NCBI GenBank assembly: GCA_945876515.1
Contig: CAMCPF010000010.1
Span: 1 to 21,350 of the forward strand
Length of the DNA: 21,350 nucleotides
Reading direction: 5' to 3'
Origin: Candidatus Kuenenia stuttgartensis
GTDB taxonomy: Bacteria > Planctomycetota > Planctomycetia > Pirellulales > UBA1268
The notes under the pieces are model-generated. The model worked only from the letters and a program-made list of their open reading frames with translations, was not told the DNA's origin and did no database searches. Numbering within the stretch: the first letter of the stretch is position 1; every line of letters begins with the position of its first letter. This document shows positions 7,863 through 15,208 of this stretch, in pieces. Both the position numbers and the translations under genes were made by a program.

Positions 7863-8903
7863 TCAAAGTCCCACGATTGCAGCCGCAAGCCGGGCCACGG
7901 AGAGCGGGCCCGAGCCCTCGGCCTTGTTGTTGATCGTGATGAACACGTCGCGGCCTGCCGCGGCCGCCGCCCGGGCCAGGGCCGCGAGCGCCGTGCGGGT
8001 CGGCAGATCCTCCTCGACGAGGCGGTCGAACGGGGCGTAGTCGGCCCTGGCCTCCTCGTAGTGACGCCCCGCATGGAGGTTCCAACGGGCTACGAGCGGC
8101 AGCGTGCAGCCCGCGGCGTCGAGACCGAATGCCCGGGCCTGGTCGGCCACCGGTGGCATCCGGGCGTGGATCGCCAGGCAAGGCACGCCTCCCGCGTCGC
8201 GGATCGCGGCGGCGAACTCGTCACAGGCCAACTCGGGATCGCGGGCCTCGACGGCATACAGCGGCCGGCGGCCATCGACTGCTTCCGGGAGCGCGGACAG
8301 GAAGGCGGCGATTCGGCCGGCCGTCTGCCGCACGTCCGCCACGAGTCGGCGACCCAGCGGCGGAAACTGGAACACGAGCGGGCCGGCCTTGGCCGCGAGG
8401 CCGGCGACCGCCGGCGTGACGAACGTCGCCGTGGCCGCGGCGGCATCGAGAAAGGATGGATTGTCGCGGGCCGCGACCCCGGAGCCCGGCTTGCGGACGA
8501 CCGGATCGGTGAAGGCCTGTGGAGCCTTGACCACGAACCGGAACTCATCGGGCACCTGCGCGGCATAGCGGGCAAACTCGGCGGCCACGAGTGGTGCGTA
8601 GAAGGTGCGGTCGAGGCTTACCGTGCGAAACAGCGGCTGCGCCGCGTAGGCGACGAGCCCCTCCCGCGCGAGCCGCTGCTCGCTCTCAGGTCGGTCGTTC
8701 CTGGCCGCGTAGACGAGGCCCGTCCAGCCGGGAAACGACCAGCTCGACGTGCCCAGCCGGATCCGGTCGGAGACCGCTGTGGCGATCTCCCGCGTCGCCG
8801 CGTCGATCGCGGCGGCCGCCACCGGCTCGCCGCCGCGGCGGCGGTGCGCCGACTCGGCCTCGTCGTCTGGTTCGCCGAACATCGAGAGCTGTCTAACGGG
8901 CAT
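7863..8903 (-). CDS. DUF72 (YecE-like) TIM-barrel protein
   Basis: From ATG 8903 the protein has 346 residues. The DUF72 domain (about 47-345) opens with RLGTSSWSFPGWTGLVY and contains the typical motifs FRTVSLDRTFYAP, FRFVVKAPQAFTDP, LVFQFPP, and near the end DVFITINNKAEGSGPLSV. It is a cytoplasmic protein; the family is conserved but biochemically uncharacterised, and proposals include nuclease or sugar-related TIM-barrel activity. The extra N-terminus (1-46) holds QLSMF at residues 5-9, close to the sliding-clamp-binding pentapeptide QL(S/D)LF. An in-frame ATG far upstream (9128) would add 75 low-complexity residues overlapping the DUF1501 gene and was rejected. It may share transcription with upstream DUF1501, but a 125-base gap separates them. 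Confidence 0.88.
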   Translation of the reverse strand: MPVRQLSMFGEPDDEAESAHRRRGGEPVAAAAIDAATREIATAVSDRIRLGTSSWSFPGWTGLVYAARNDRPESEQRLAREGLVAYAAQPLFRTVSLDRTFYAPLVAAEFARYAAQVPDEFRFVVKAPQAFTDPVVRKPGSGVAARDNPSFLDAAAATATFVTPAVAGLAAKAGPLVFQFPPLGRRLVADVRQTAGRIAAFLSALPEAVDGRRPLYAVEARDPELACDEFAAAIRDAGGVPCLAIHARMPPVADQARAFGLDAAGCTLPLVARWNLHAGRHYEEARADYAPFDRLVEEDLPTRTALAALARAAAAAGRDVFITINNKAEGSGPLSVARLAAAIVGL

Positions 8904-9028
8904 GGCGATGCGCGGACGCGGGCTGCCGCCATAAGCGGGGTCTGGCAAGCCGACACTGTACCTGCCAGTCGCGGGATGATCGCGCCGACTCCGCCCGCCT
9001 TGCCGGCGGCCCGGGCGTCGGCGCGCGT

Positions 9029-10324
9029 TCAGCCGAGCAGCTGGCGGATCGGCTGGCCGTCGCGGACGATCATCACCGGCCGGCCGGTCGACGTGTTGTA
9101 TTCCTTGCGGTGGTCGATGCCCAGGCACTGGTAGAGCGTGGCGGCCACGTCATCGGGCTTGATGCCCTCCGCCTTCGGCCCGGCCCCCTTCTCGTCGCTC
9201 GCGCCGACCACCTGGCCACCCTTGATGCCGCCGCCGGCCATCAGCATGAACATCGCCCGCGGATAGTGGTCGCGACCGCCCCGGACGTTGATCTTGGGCG
9301 TGCGGCCGAACTCGCCGGTCACCATCACGGCCGTCGAGTCGAGCAGCCCCTTCTGCTCGAGGCCCAGGAACAGCGCCGCGAGCCCCTCGTCGAGCGTCGG
9401 CAGGAGCTTGTCCTTGAGCTTCGTGAAGTTGTCGGCATGGGTGTCCCAGCCGCCGAGCTGCACCGTGATGAACCGCACGCCCGACTCGACCAGCCGCGTC
9501 GCCAGGAGGCAGCTCTGGCCGAAGTCGGTGGCCCCGAACGAGGCCGCGAACTTCGGATCCTCCTTTGAGACGTCGAACGCCTGCCGGGCCTGCCGCGAGG
9601 TGATGATCGTGCGGGCCTGCTGGGAGAAGCTGTCGAGGCCCTCGACGAGCTGGCTGTCGCTGGCCATCTCGGCGAATGTGGAATCGAGGTCGCGCAGCAG
9701 CGCCTGCCGCCGGTCCACCTGAGCGAGCGTCAGCGTGCCGTCGAGCGCCACGCCGCGGACGGTGAAGGGCTGGCCCGCCTTCGGCGTCGCATTGGTGCCG
9801 AAGGCGGCATACCGCACCCCCAGGTAGCCCGCCCCGTGGCGACTGGTGGGCACCGCGACATAGGTGGGCAACTCGGCCGGGGCGGCTAGCTCCCGCGCCA
9901 CCACGGAGCCGAAGGCCGGAAACTGCAGCGAGGCGATCGGCCGGTTGCCCGTGTGCACGTAGCTGCTGCCGAGCTCGTGGGCGGCGAGCGTGTGCGACAC
10001 GCCGCGGAGGATCGCGTAGCGGTCGGCGCAGGCGGCGAGCTTCGGCAGGTGCTCGCTGATCTGGATCCCCGGCACGTTCGTGGCGATCGGGTTGAACTCG
10101 CCGCGAAACTCGGCCGGCGCATCGGGCTTGAGGTCGAAGGTGTCGAGGTGGGTCGGGCCGCCCCCGAGGTTCACGAAGATCGCCGCCTTGGCCGGCGCCG
10201 CGGCCGCCGATTCGCCGCGGGCCCAGCCCAGATAGTTGGCGAGCGTGAGGGCGGAGCCGCCGAGAGCCCCGACCCGCAGCACGTCCCGCCGCCGCACGCC
10301 GTCACAGGTTCGATGCATCGCCAT
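9029..10324 (-). CDS. DUF1501 Tat-exported protein (sulfatase/alkaline phosphatase-like fold)
   Basis: From ATG 10324 the protein has 431 residues. A Tat signal is clear: R12-R13-D-V-L16, then a hydrophobic stretch ending near AAAAPAKA (about 37-44), so the folded protein is exported. The DUF1501 body contains LGGGPTHLDTFD, GVRFITVQLGGWDTHADNF, VMVTGEFGRTPKIN with GGRDHYPRAM, and the C-terminal GKP-like segment GRPVMIVRDGQPI. The Asp/His pattern recalls the alkaline phosphatase/sulfatase superfamily, but no substrate is proven. DUF1501 genes usually follow DUF1549/DUF1553 genes in planctomycetes, as here, so the two products likely act together. GAAAGGAC (10333-10340) is the probable ribosome site. 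A 197-base gap with an inverted-repeat element separates it from the upstream gene. Confidence 0.93.
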   Translation of the reverse strand: MAMHRTCDGVRRRDVLRVGALGGSALTLANYLGWARGESAAAAPAKAAIFVNLGGGPTHLDTFDLKPDAPAEFRGEFNPIATNVPGIQISEHLPKLAACADRYAILRGVSHTLAAHELGSSYVHTGNRPIASLQFPAFGSVVARELAAPAELPTYVAVPTSRHGAGYLGVRYAAFGTNATPKAGQPFTVRGVALDGTLTLAQVDRRQALLRDLDSTFAEMASDSQLVEGLDSFSQQARTIITSRQARQAFDVSKEDPKFAASFGATDFGQSCLLATRLVESGVRFITVQLGGWDTHADNFTKLKDKLLPTLDEGLAALFLGLEQKGLLDSTAVMVTGEFGRTPKINVRGGRDHYPRAMFMLMAGGGIKGGQVVGASDEKGAGPKAEGIKPDDVAATLYQCLGIDHRKEYNTSTGRPVMIVRDGQPIRQLLG

Positions 10325-10373
10325 GATTGGCCGTCCTTTCGGAATGGAAACTGCGAAACTTATGGTGTGGTCC

Positions 10374-10504
10374 GGGGTAGTCCATGCCATCTCGCCGGAC
10401 GCTCCCTTTGGGCATCCTGCCCTCCGGTCGCTCGGAGGAACCCTCGCTCCGCAATCCTTGCTGCGCTCGGTTTCCTACGCCGCTCGATTGGCATGGGCTA
10501 CCCC
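10374..10504. repeat. 131-bp intergenic element bounded by 16-bp imperfect inverted repeats
   Basis: The left arm (10374-10389) is GGGGTAGTCCATGCCA and the right arm (10489-10504) is TGGCATGGGCTACCCC; they pair at 15 of 16 positions. Both arms are flanked by TCC on the side where a short target duplication would lie (10371-10373 and 10505-10507). Inside is a perfect hairpin CCTCCG-gtcgct-CGGAGG (10421-10438) and several CGCTC words. It sits between the PSCyt and DUF1501 genes. It resembles a small non-autonomous or palindromic repeat unit, and as RNA it could also form a processing or attenuation structure. Confidence 0.5.
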
Positions 10505-10521
10505 TCCGACCCGTTTGATTC

Positions 10522-13227
10522 TCAGTGATTGACCAGGAATTCTTTGGTGTTCAAGAGCGCCCAGAGCAGGTCGCGGGTCGCCTCGCGGACGCTCGCCGTC
10601 TCGCCGAAGTAGGAGGCTGCCCGCGAGGCCTCGGCCTCGGTCGGCGGCCGGGAGAGCGTCCGCAGGTAGGCCTGCCGCACGATCCGGGCCACATCCTCCG
10701 GCGTCAGCGTGGCCGCGGGTGACGATGCGGTGGCCGGCTCGTCGCCCCGGGTGCGGCGCTGGGCGGCGGCGAGGGCCGCTTCGGCCTGGGCCAGGGCCTT
10801 GCCTTCCACGCCGCGTTCCTTGAGCTTTTCCAGCCGGCGTTTGGCCTGCGCGACGCCCTGCTCGGCGGCGTGGGCCTTGACCACGGCGGTCCGGTCGGCC
10901 TCGATCTTCGCCGCATCGTAGGGGCGTGACACCGCCTCGACCCAGCCCCCCTTGCGGTCGATCTGGGCGAGCATGTCGCGGTCGTTCTGCAGAAACACCG
11001 TTTGCAGCAGGCTCGGCTCCATCGAGCGGTCGCAGTCGCAGTTGCTCTCGCGGGTGGAGCGGCCGAACACGGCCAGTGCGTACTTGCCCGACTGGCCCCA
11101 GCCCACCGCGGTGGCCTCGGCCACGGCCCGGCCGCCTGCGGAAGCGGCCATCTCGCAGGCGGCGGCATCGGCCGCGGTGGCCATCCGAATCGCGTCGAGC
11201 GCCACCTCGGCGGGAATCCGCCGCGGCACCGCCCGGGAGAAGTTCCGCTCGTCGAGCCGGTTGGTCTCGTTGGTCCGCCAGCCCGTCTGGTAGGTGCGGC
11301 TGGTGACGATCTCCCGATGCAGCCACTTGAGGTCGAAGTCGCGGCGACGGAACTCGGCGGTGAGGTGGTCGAGCAGGGCCTCGTTGCTCGGCGGGTTGGC
11401 GAGGCTGAGGTCGTCGGGCGGCTCGACGATGCCCACGTTGAAGTAGGCCGCCCAGACCCGGTTGACGATGGCCCGGGCGAAGTAGGGATTCTCCTCGTCC
11501 CGCATCCAGTCCATCAGCACTTCCCGCGGGTCGGCAAGCTGGTCGATCCGGTGCTCGTCGCCGCCGAGCACCGTGGCCGTGCGGCCGGCGACGATTTTTT
11601 CGGGCTTGCGCGGCTTGTCCTTGGTCTTGTCCTTGGCGGGTCGGACAGGTGCGGGCTTGGCGGGGGCGACGATGAACGTCTCGCGGTAGGGGACCGTCTG
11701 CCCCTCCTTGAGCATTTTCACAAGCTCCTTGTCGCGGTCATTGCCGCGGAGCGCTGAATCGATGCCCAGGCCCTTCAACATCGCCGCGACCTCGTCCTTC
11801 GAATCGGGCGTCTCCCCGTGTCGGACGCGGGTGAAAAAGTTCTGGAACCGGGCGAAGTCGTCCTTCGTCCATTGGTCGAAGGGATGCTTGTGGCACTCGG
11901 CGCACTGGATCCGCACGCCCAGGAAGGTGTAGGCGAAGCCGAGCGCCCGCTCCTGCGGGGTCTGGAAGTTCCGCCGGCTCCAGTAGTAGGGCAGGTAGGG
12001 CTGCTCGGCGAAGGCCTTGGCGAAGTCGGCCTGCTGGTAGTCGCTCATCCGCTCGCAGTAGGCCTCGTATGACTCATCGTCGAGCCGGCTCCGGGCCAGC
12101 ACGATCCCCTCCACGATCTCGTCGTAGGGAACGTTGGCCGCAATCCGACTCCGCAGCCACTCGTACCAGGCCGCGGTGGCCACGGGGCGGTTGTCGGTGC
12201 CGTTGTTTTGGTTCCGCTCGAGGTTGTTTCCCGTCCAGTCGCAGAACTTCGTGGCCCACCAGGCGGCATAGCCGGGTGAGGCGAGCAGTTCGTCGACCTT
12301 GCGGTCGCGCTTGTCGAGGCGGGCGTCGGCCAGGAAGGCCTCCACCTCGGCGGCGGTCGGCAGCGTGCCGGTGAGGTCGAGCGAGACGCGGCGCAGGAAC
12401 TCCGCGTCGGTGCACAGGTCGCTGGGCACGACGCCAAGCTTTCGTAGCTTGCCCACGACGAGCTCGTCGATCCGCGTCGGCGTGGGCACGGCCGGATAGG
12501 CGGCGCCGGCCAGCTTCGAGACGGGGAACAGCACCGGCACGGGCACCACGCCATTGTCGTAGAACGTGACCACATGGGTGTCGCCCGAGCCGGCAGCCGT
12601 CACCTTGCCCGTCTCGTCGATCGTGGCCACCTGGTCGTCGTTCGACTGAAAGCGGCACAGCGGCGTGACGTCCTCGCGGGTGCCGTCGCTCCAGACGGCG
12701 ACGGCCTTGAGCTGCCAGGAGTCGCCCGGCTTGGTCGCGAGGATCTCCCGCGGCTCCACCTCGAGCCGCTCGAAACTGGCGTCGGCGTCGGTGGCCGGCT
12801 CCGCCCCCTGCGAGATCCACTCGAGCAGCACGCGGTGCTGCCACGAGCCGCGGTCGAACCGTTTGCCCCCGTCGTGATCAACCTCCTCGAGCGGCTTGGC
12901 GAGGATCAGGCTCTTGGCCGGATCGGCGAGGTTCGTGCGGGGCTCGTCGCCGCCCATCAGGTTGGCGTGGTCAGCCTTGAAGTCGTAGCCGAACAGCGAC
13001 AGCATGAAGCCCCCCTGCCCCTGGAACGAGCCGTGGCAGGCGCGGCCGTTGCAGCCCAGGCGGCCCAGCAGCGGCACGACGTGGCGGCGGAAGTCGGGCT
13101 TCTCGGCGATGGCCGCGAGCTCCGCGGCGAACCGCTCGTCGATCGGCGGCACGACCTCGGCGGCGGTGGCCGGAACCGCGGCCACGAGGGCAGCCAGCAG
13201 CGTCAGGGACCGGAGCGTCGTGGTCAT
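10522..13227 (-). CDS. PSCyt-type cytochrome protein with BIG2, DUF1549 and DUF1553 domains
   Basis: From ATG 13227 the protein has 901 residues with a signal peptide (1-23, ending ATAA). An N-terminal cytochrome-like segment holds C59-x4-C64-H65 (GCNGRACHG), followed by GGFMLSLFGYD. A bacterial Ig-like domain (about 153-235) precedes DUF1549 (about 252-460), which contains a second motif C442-A-E-C445-H446 (QCAECHKHPFDQW). DUF1553 (about 560-830) has YFARAIVNRVWAAYFN and ends with SMEPSLLQTVFLQND. A charged helical insert (about 775-820) lies before the final helices. The two Cys-His motifs could bind heme c, suggesting an exported electron-transfer or oxidative role. It follows the coiled-coil gene by 37 bases and precedes DUF1501. 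GGAG lies about 11 bases before the start. An upstream in-frame ATG (13470) overlaps the previous gene and was rejected. Confidence 0.93.
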   Translation of the reverse strand: MTTTLRSLTLLAALVAAVPATAAEVVPPIDERFAAELAAIAEKPDFRRHVVPLLGRLGCNGRACHGSFQGQGGFMLSLFGYDFKADHANLMGGDEPRTNLADPAKSLILAKPLEEVDHDGGKRFDRGSWQHRVLLEWISQGAEPATDADASFERLEVEPREILATKPGDSWQLKAVAVWSDGTREDVTPLCRFQSNDDQVATIDETGKVTAAGSGDTHVVTFYDNGVVPVPVLFPVSKLAGAAYPAVPTPTRIDELVVGKLRKLGVVPSDLCTDAEFLRRVSLDLTGTLPTAAEVEAFLADARLDKRDRKVDELLASPGYAAWWATKFCDWTGNNLERNQNNGTDNRPVATAAWYEWLRSRIAANVPYDEIVEGIVLARSRLDDESYEAYCERMSDYQQADFAKAFAEQPYLPYYWSRRNFQTPQERALGFAYTFLGVRIQCAECHKHPFDQWTKDDFARFQNFFTRVRHGETPDSKDEVAAMLKGLGIDSALRGNDRDKELVKMLKEGQTVPYRETFIVAPAKPAPVRPAKDKTKDKPRKPEKIVAGRTATVLGGDEHRIDQLADPREVLMDWMRDEENPYFARAIVNRVWAAYFNVGIVEPPDDLSLANPPSNEALLDHLTAEFRRRDFDLKWLHREIVTSRTYQTGWRTNETNRLDERNFSRAVPRRIPAEVALDAIRMATAADAAACEMAASAGGRAVAEATAVGWGQSGKYALAVFGRSTRESNCDCDRSMEPSLLQTVFLQNDRDMLAQIDRKGGWVEAVSRPYDAAKIEADRTAVVKAHAAEQGVAQAKRRLEKLKERGVEGKALAQAEAALAAAQRRTRGDEPATASSPAATLTPEDVARIVRQAYLRTLSRPPTEAEASRAASYFGETASVREATRDLLWALLNTKEFLVNH

Positions 13228-13264
13228 CGGAAGCGTCTCCTCGAGAGCATCTGCGGATTCTGGT

Positions 13265-13927
13265 TCAGAGCGGGGCGGGTTGGGCTTGCGGGGAGTTGGG
13301 CCCGGGCTTCGTCGGGACCGTCGGCTTCCGGGCCGCATTCGGCCGGGGCGTTGCCTTGGCGGCCTTGGCCCGCACGGCCTCGAACTCTGCCGCGACCGCC
13401 GCGTCGGGGTCGCGGTCGAAGGCCTCGAGCTGGGCGGTGATCTTGTCGAGGCGGGCGGTGATCCGGTCACGTTCGGCCCGCAGGGGCGCGAGCCGGGCCT
13501 CGGCCCGCTGGCGGACGAGCTCTCGCAGTTCCCCCTCAGCCTCGGCCGAGGGGTTCGTCGCCAGCCGCGCGAGCGTCAGCCGAATCCGCGACGACAGCCT
13601 CCACTCGGCGAGCGCCGCCTCGTGTCGCTCAGGCTGCTTGTCGCGGAGTTTCGCCAGCCGCTCCCGCGTGCGGTCGAGGTCGGCCACGGCGGCGGCGAAC
13701 TCGCCCGGCGCCTCCTTCCTGAGTCGATCGAGGAGCGGCACGAGCTCGGGATGATGGGCGACTGCGAAGGCGACGGCGGCGGTCGGATCGGCGGCGGCCG
13801 GCCCCTGCACGGCGGCCCCGGCCGTCGATGTGGAAATCGGCTCGGCTGCCGCGGCCACACACGACAACGCCGCCAGCGCGATGCCCGCGATGGGCCGGCC
13901 AGGAACGTGGAACGAAGCGCGGCTCAT
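13265..13927 (-). CDS. Secreted coiled-coil protein of unknown function, sigma/anti-sigma linked
   Basis: The product is 220 residues from ATG 13927. Residues 1-28 form a signal peptide (basic start, hydrophobic core, ending VAAAA). Residues about 60-190 are strongly helical and charged, with heptad-like runs such as RTRERLAKLRDK, RELVRQRAEARLAPL and DRITARLDKITAQLEAF. A Pro/Lys/Ala-rich tail (about 190-220) ends the protein. I do not recognise a named family. The gene starts 4 bases after the anti-sigma stop and 37 bases before the PSCyt gene, so it is probably co-transcribed with both. A role as a periplasmic partner, sensor or chaperone of the PSCyt protein is a guess from position. A remote resemblance to periplasmic stress-sensing coiled coils is possible but unproven. 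Confidence 0.75.
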   Translation of the reverse strand: MSRASFHVPGRPIAGIALAALSCVAAAAEPISTSTAGAAVQGPAAADPTAAVAFAVAHHPELVPLLDRLRKEAPGEFAAAVADLDRTRERLAKLRDKQPERHEAALAEWRLSSRIRLTLARLATNPSAEAEGELRELVRQRAEARLAPLRAERDRITARLDKITAQLEAFDRDPDAAVAAEFEAVRAKAAKATPRPNAARKPTVPTKPGPNSPQAQPAPL

Positions 13928-13931
13928 CAGA

Positions 13932-14444
13932 TCAGTTCTCCTGCACCCGCGGCTCGAGCGACGACGTTCCGTCGAGCCCCACCGCGGCCAACATCCAGTC
14001 GGGCACGGCATCGCCGTCCACGGGATCGTCCTCGGCGAGCGGCTCCTCCTCCGGCCACACGCTCTCGTCGGCTTGCCGCCAGAGCCGCACGACCTCCCGC
14101 GGGCCACCGTCGGCGACCGGGGGGCCGGAGCGAGGTGCGAGCCATGGCCAGCAGGCGACGATGGCGAGAGCTGCGGCGACGGCCGCCGCGGCGACCGTGA
14201 TCCGGGTCCGGGACGAGGCGGGTGTCGCAGGCTCTACCGAGGCCGGCGGAATCGCGCGGAGCGCGGCGATGACTCGGCTCGAGCGGGCGACCGCGGCGGC
14301 GAGCGCATCGTCAGTGGCCAGCCGGTCCACGACGGCCTGCTCCTCGTCAGCCGACAGTTCGCCGAGCACGAACCGGTCGGCAAGCCAGTCGAGATCGGCT
14401 GGGCGATCATCCCCGGCGGCTGCGGGTGAAAACCGTTCGCTCAT
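13932..14444 (-). CDS. Anti-sigma factor-like single-pass membrane protein
   Basis: This protein has 170 residues. The N-terminal cytoplasmic part (about 17-65) has the helical pattern DWLADRFVLGELSADEEQAVVDRL typical of anti-sigma N-domains, but contains no Cys or His zinc-binding set, so it would be a non-zinc variant. One membrane helix lies at about 82-103 (ITVAAAAVAAALAIVACW). The outer C-terminal part is acidic (EEEPLAEDDPVDGD) and ends with DWMLAAVGLDG. It starts one base after the sigma factor stop, the classic arrangement for sigma/anti-sigma pairs, and likely holds the sigma factor inactive until an envelope signal. Identity as anti-sigma rests on position and topology more than on sequence. 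Confidence 0.8.
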   Translation of the reverse strand: MSERFSPAAAGDDRPADLDWLADRFVLGELSADEEQAVVDRLATDDALAAAVARSSRVIAALRAIPPASVEPATPASSRTRITVAAAAVAAALAIVACWPWLAPRSGPPVADGGPREVVRLWRQADESVWPEEEPLAEDDPVDGDAVPDWMLAAVGLDGTSSLEPRVQEN

Positions 14445-14445
14445 G

Positions 14446-14994
14446 TCACTCGTCCTCCCCGAGAGCCCGCCTGAGTTTGGCGAGCGCCAGTCGCATCCGC
14501 GTGAGCACCGTTCCCAGGGGCAGCCCCTGCTCGGCCGCGATCACCGCGAACGACTTGCCATGATCGATCCGCGCCTCGACCACCTGCCTTTGATCGGGCG
14601 GCAGATCCGCCAGGGCGCGTCGTATCAGCGCCCGCTCCTCGCCGCGGATCGCCTCCTCCCAGGGCACCGGTGCGGCCCCCTCCCGGGCCCGTGCGCCGCC
14701 CAGCCATCGGGCGTGGGTCGCCGCCCTCCGCTTCCAGAGCCGCAGCTCGTTGTGGGCCACCTTGAACAGCCAGCCCCGCACGCTCTCCGGCCGCGCGGCA
14801 TGGCCCGCCTCGACCAGCCGGCTGAAGGTTGCCTGGAGCAGTTCCTCCGCCAGCTCGGCATCGCCGGTGGTGGCCGTCAGGAATCGTCGGACATCGGTGT
14901 GCCATCGTTCGTAGATCGCTTGGACGTGATCGGCGTCGAGCCGCGGCTGCCCGGGTGCGGGGCGATCAGGCTGTCCGCCACCGGATTCGGTCAC
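14446..14994 (-). CDS. ECF-subfamily RNA polymerase sigma factor
   Basis: The product is 182 residues from GTG 14994. Region 2 (about 22-92) includes AELAEELLQATFSRLVEAG and WLFKVAHNELRLWKRR, the latter being the -10-recognition/melting part. Region 4 (about 118-178) has LADLPPDQRQVVEARIDHGKS, then the helix-turn-helix FAVIAAEQGLPLGTVLTRMRLALAKLRR. Regions 1.1, 1.2 and 3 are absent, as usual for ECF factors. The start is chosen because AAGGAG sits 6 bases before this GTG; an earlier in-frame GTG at 15012 would add six residues that are encoded by that ribosome site. It leads an operon with the anti-sigma, coiled-coil, PSCyt and DUF1501 genes and probably activates that operon's own promoter. 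Confidence 0.93.
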   Translation of the reverse strand: MTESGGGQPDRPAPGQPRLDADHVQAIYERWHTDVRRFLTATTGDAELAEELLQATFSRLVEAGHAARPESVRGWLFKVAHNELRLWKRRAATHARWLGGARAREGAAPVPWEEAIRGEERALIRRALADLPPDQRQVVEARIDHGKSFAVIAAEQGLPLGTVLTRMRLALAKLRRALGEDE

Positions 14995-15000
14995 CGCGGG

Positions 15001-15006
15001 CTCCTT
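15001..15006 (-). promoter_or_regulatory. Shine-Dalgarno site deciding the sigma factor start
   Basis: On the minus strand this reads AAGGAG, 6 bases upstream of GTG 14994. It favours that start over the GTG at 15012, which lies upstream of it. Confidence 0.6.
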
Positions 15007-15058
15007 CCTCACCCGGCGCTTCGATCACAACGATGCGCGGGGGACCCGGATTATTCTC

Positions 15059-15073
15059 CCCGGCCCTGCCGGG
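15059..15073. repeat. Hairpin in the divergent sigma factor/KAS III region
   Basis: CCCGGC-cct-GCCGGG forms a perfect 6-bp stem with a 3-base loop, about 65 bases upstream of the sigma factor. A second imperfect inverted repeat (GGTTTCT at 15107-15113 and AGAAAACC at 15120-15127) lies nearby. These could be operator-like sites or simply reflect the GC-rich sequence. No convincing -35/-10 pair is visible in either direction within the 214-base gap. Confidence 0.25.
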
Positions 15074-15208
15074 CGCGCCAGATGGCCCACCTCGGGCCGG
15101 AAATGCGGTTTCTGCCCGGAGAAAACCGGCTGGCCCGGGGAGCCCCTCCGCGGCACAATCCCGCCCCCGGTTTCGCCCTCGGCATCCTCACTCGGATCAC
15201 CCCGCCCC

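Noticed and set aside
7839..9134. 431-codon rightward frame opposite DUF72
   Set aside because: Antisense shadow; DUF72 motifs are all on the minus strand.
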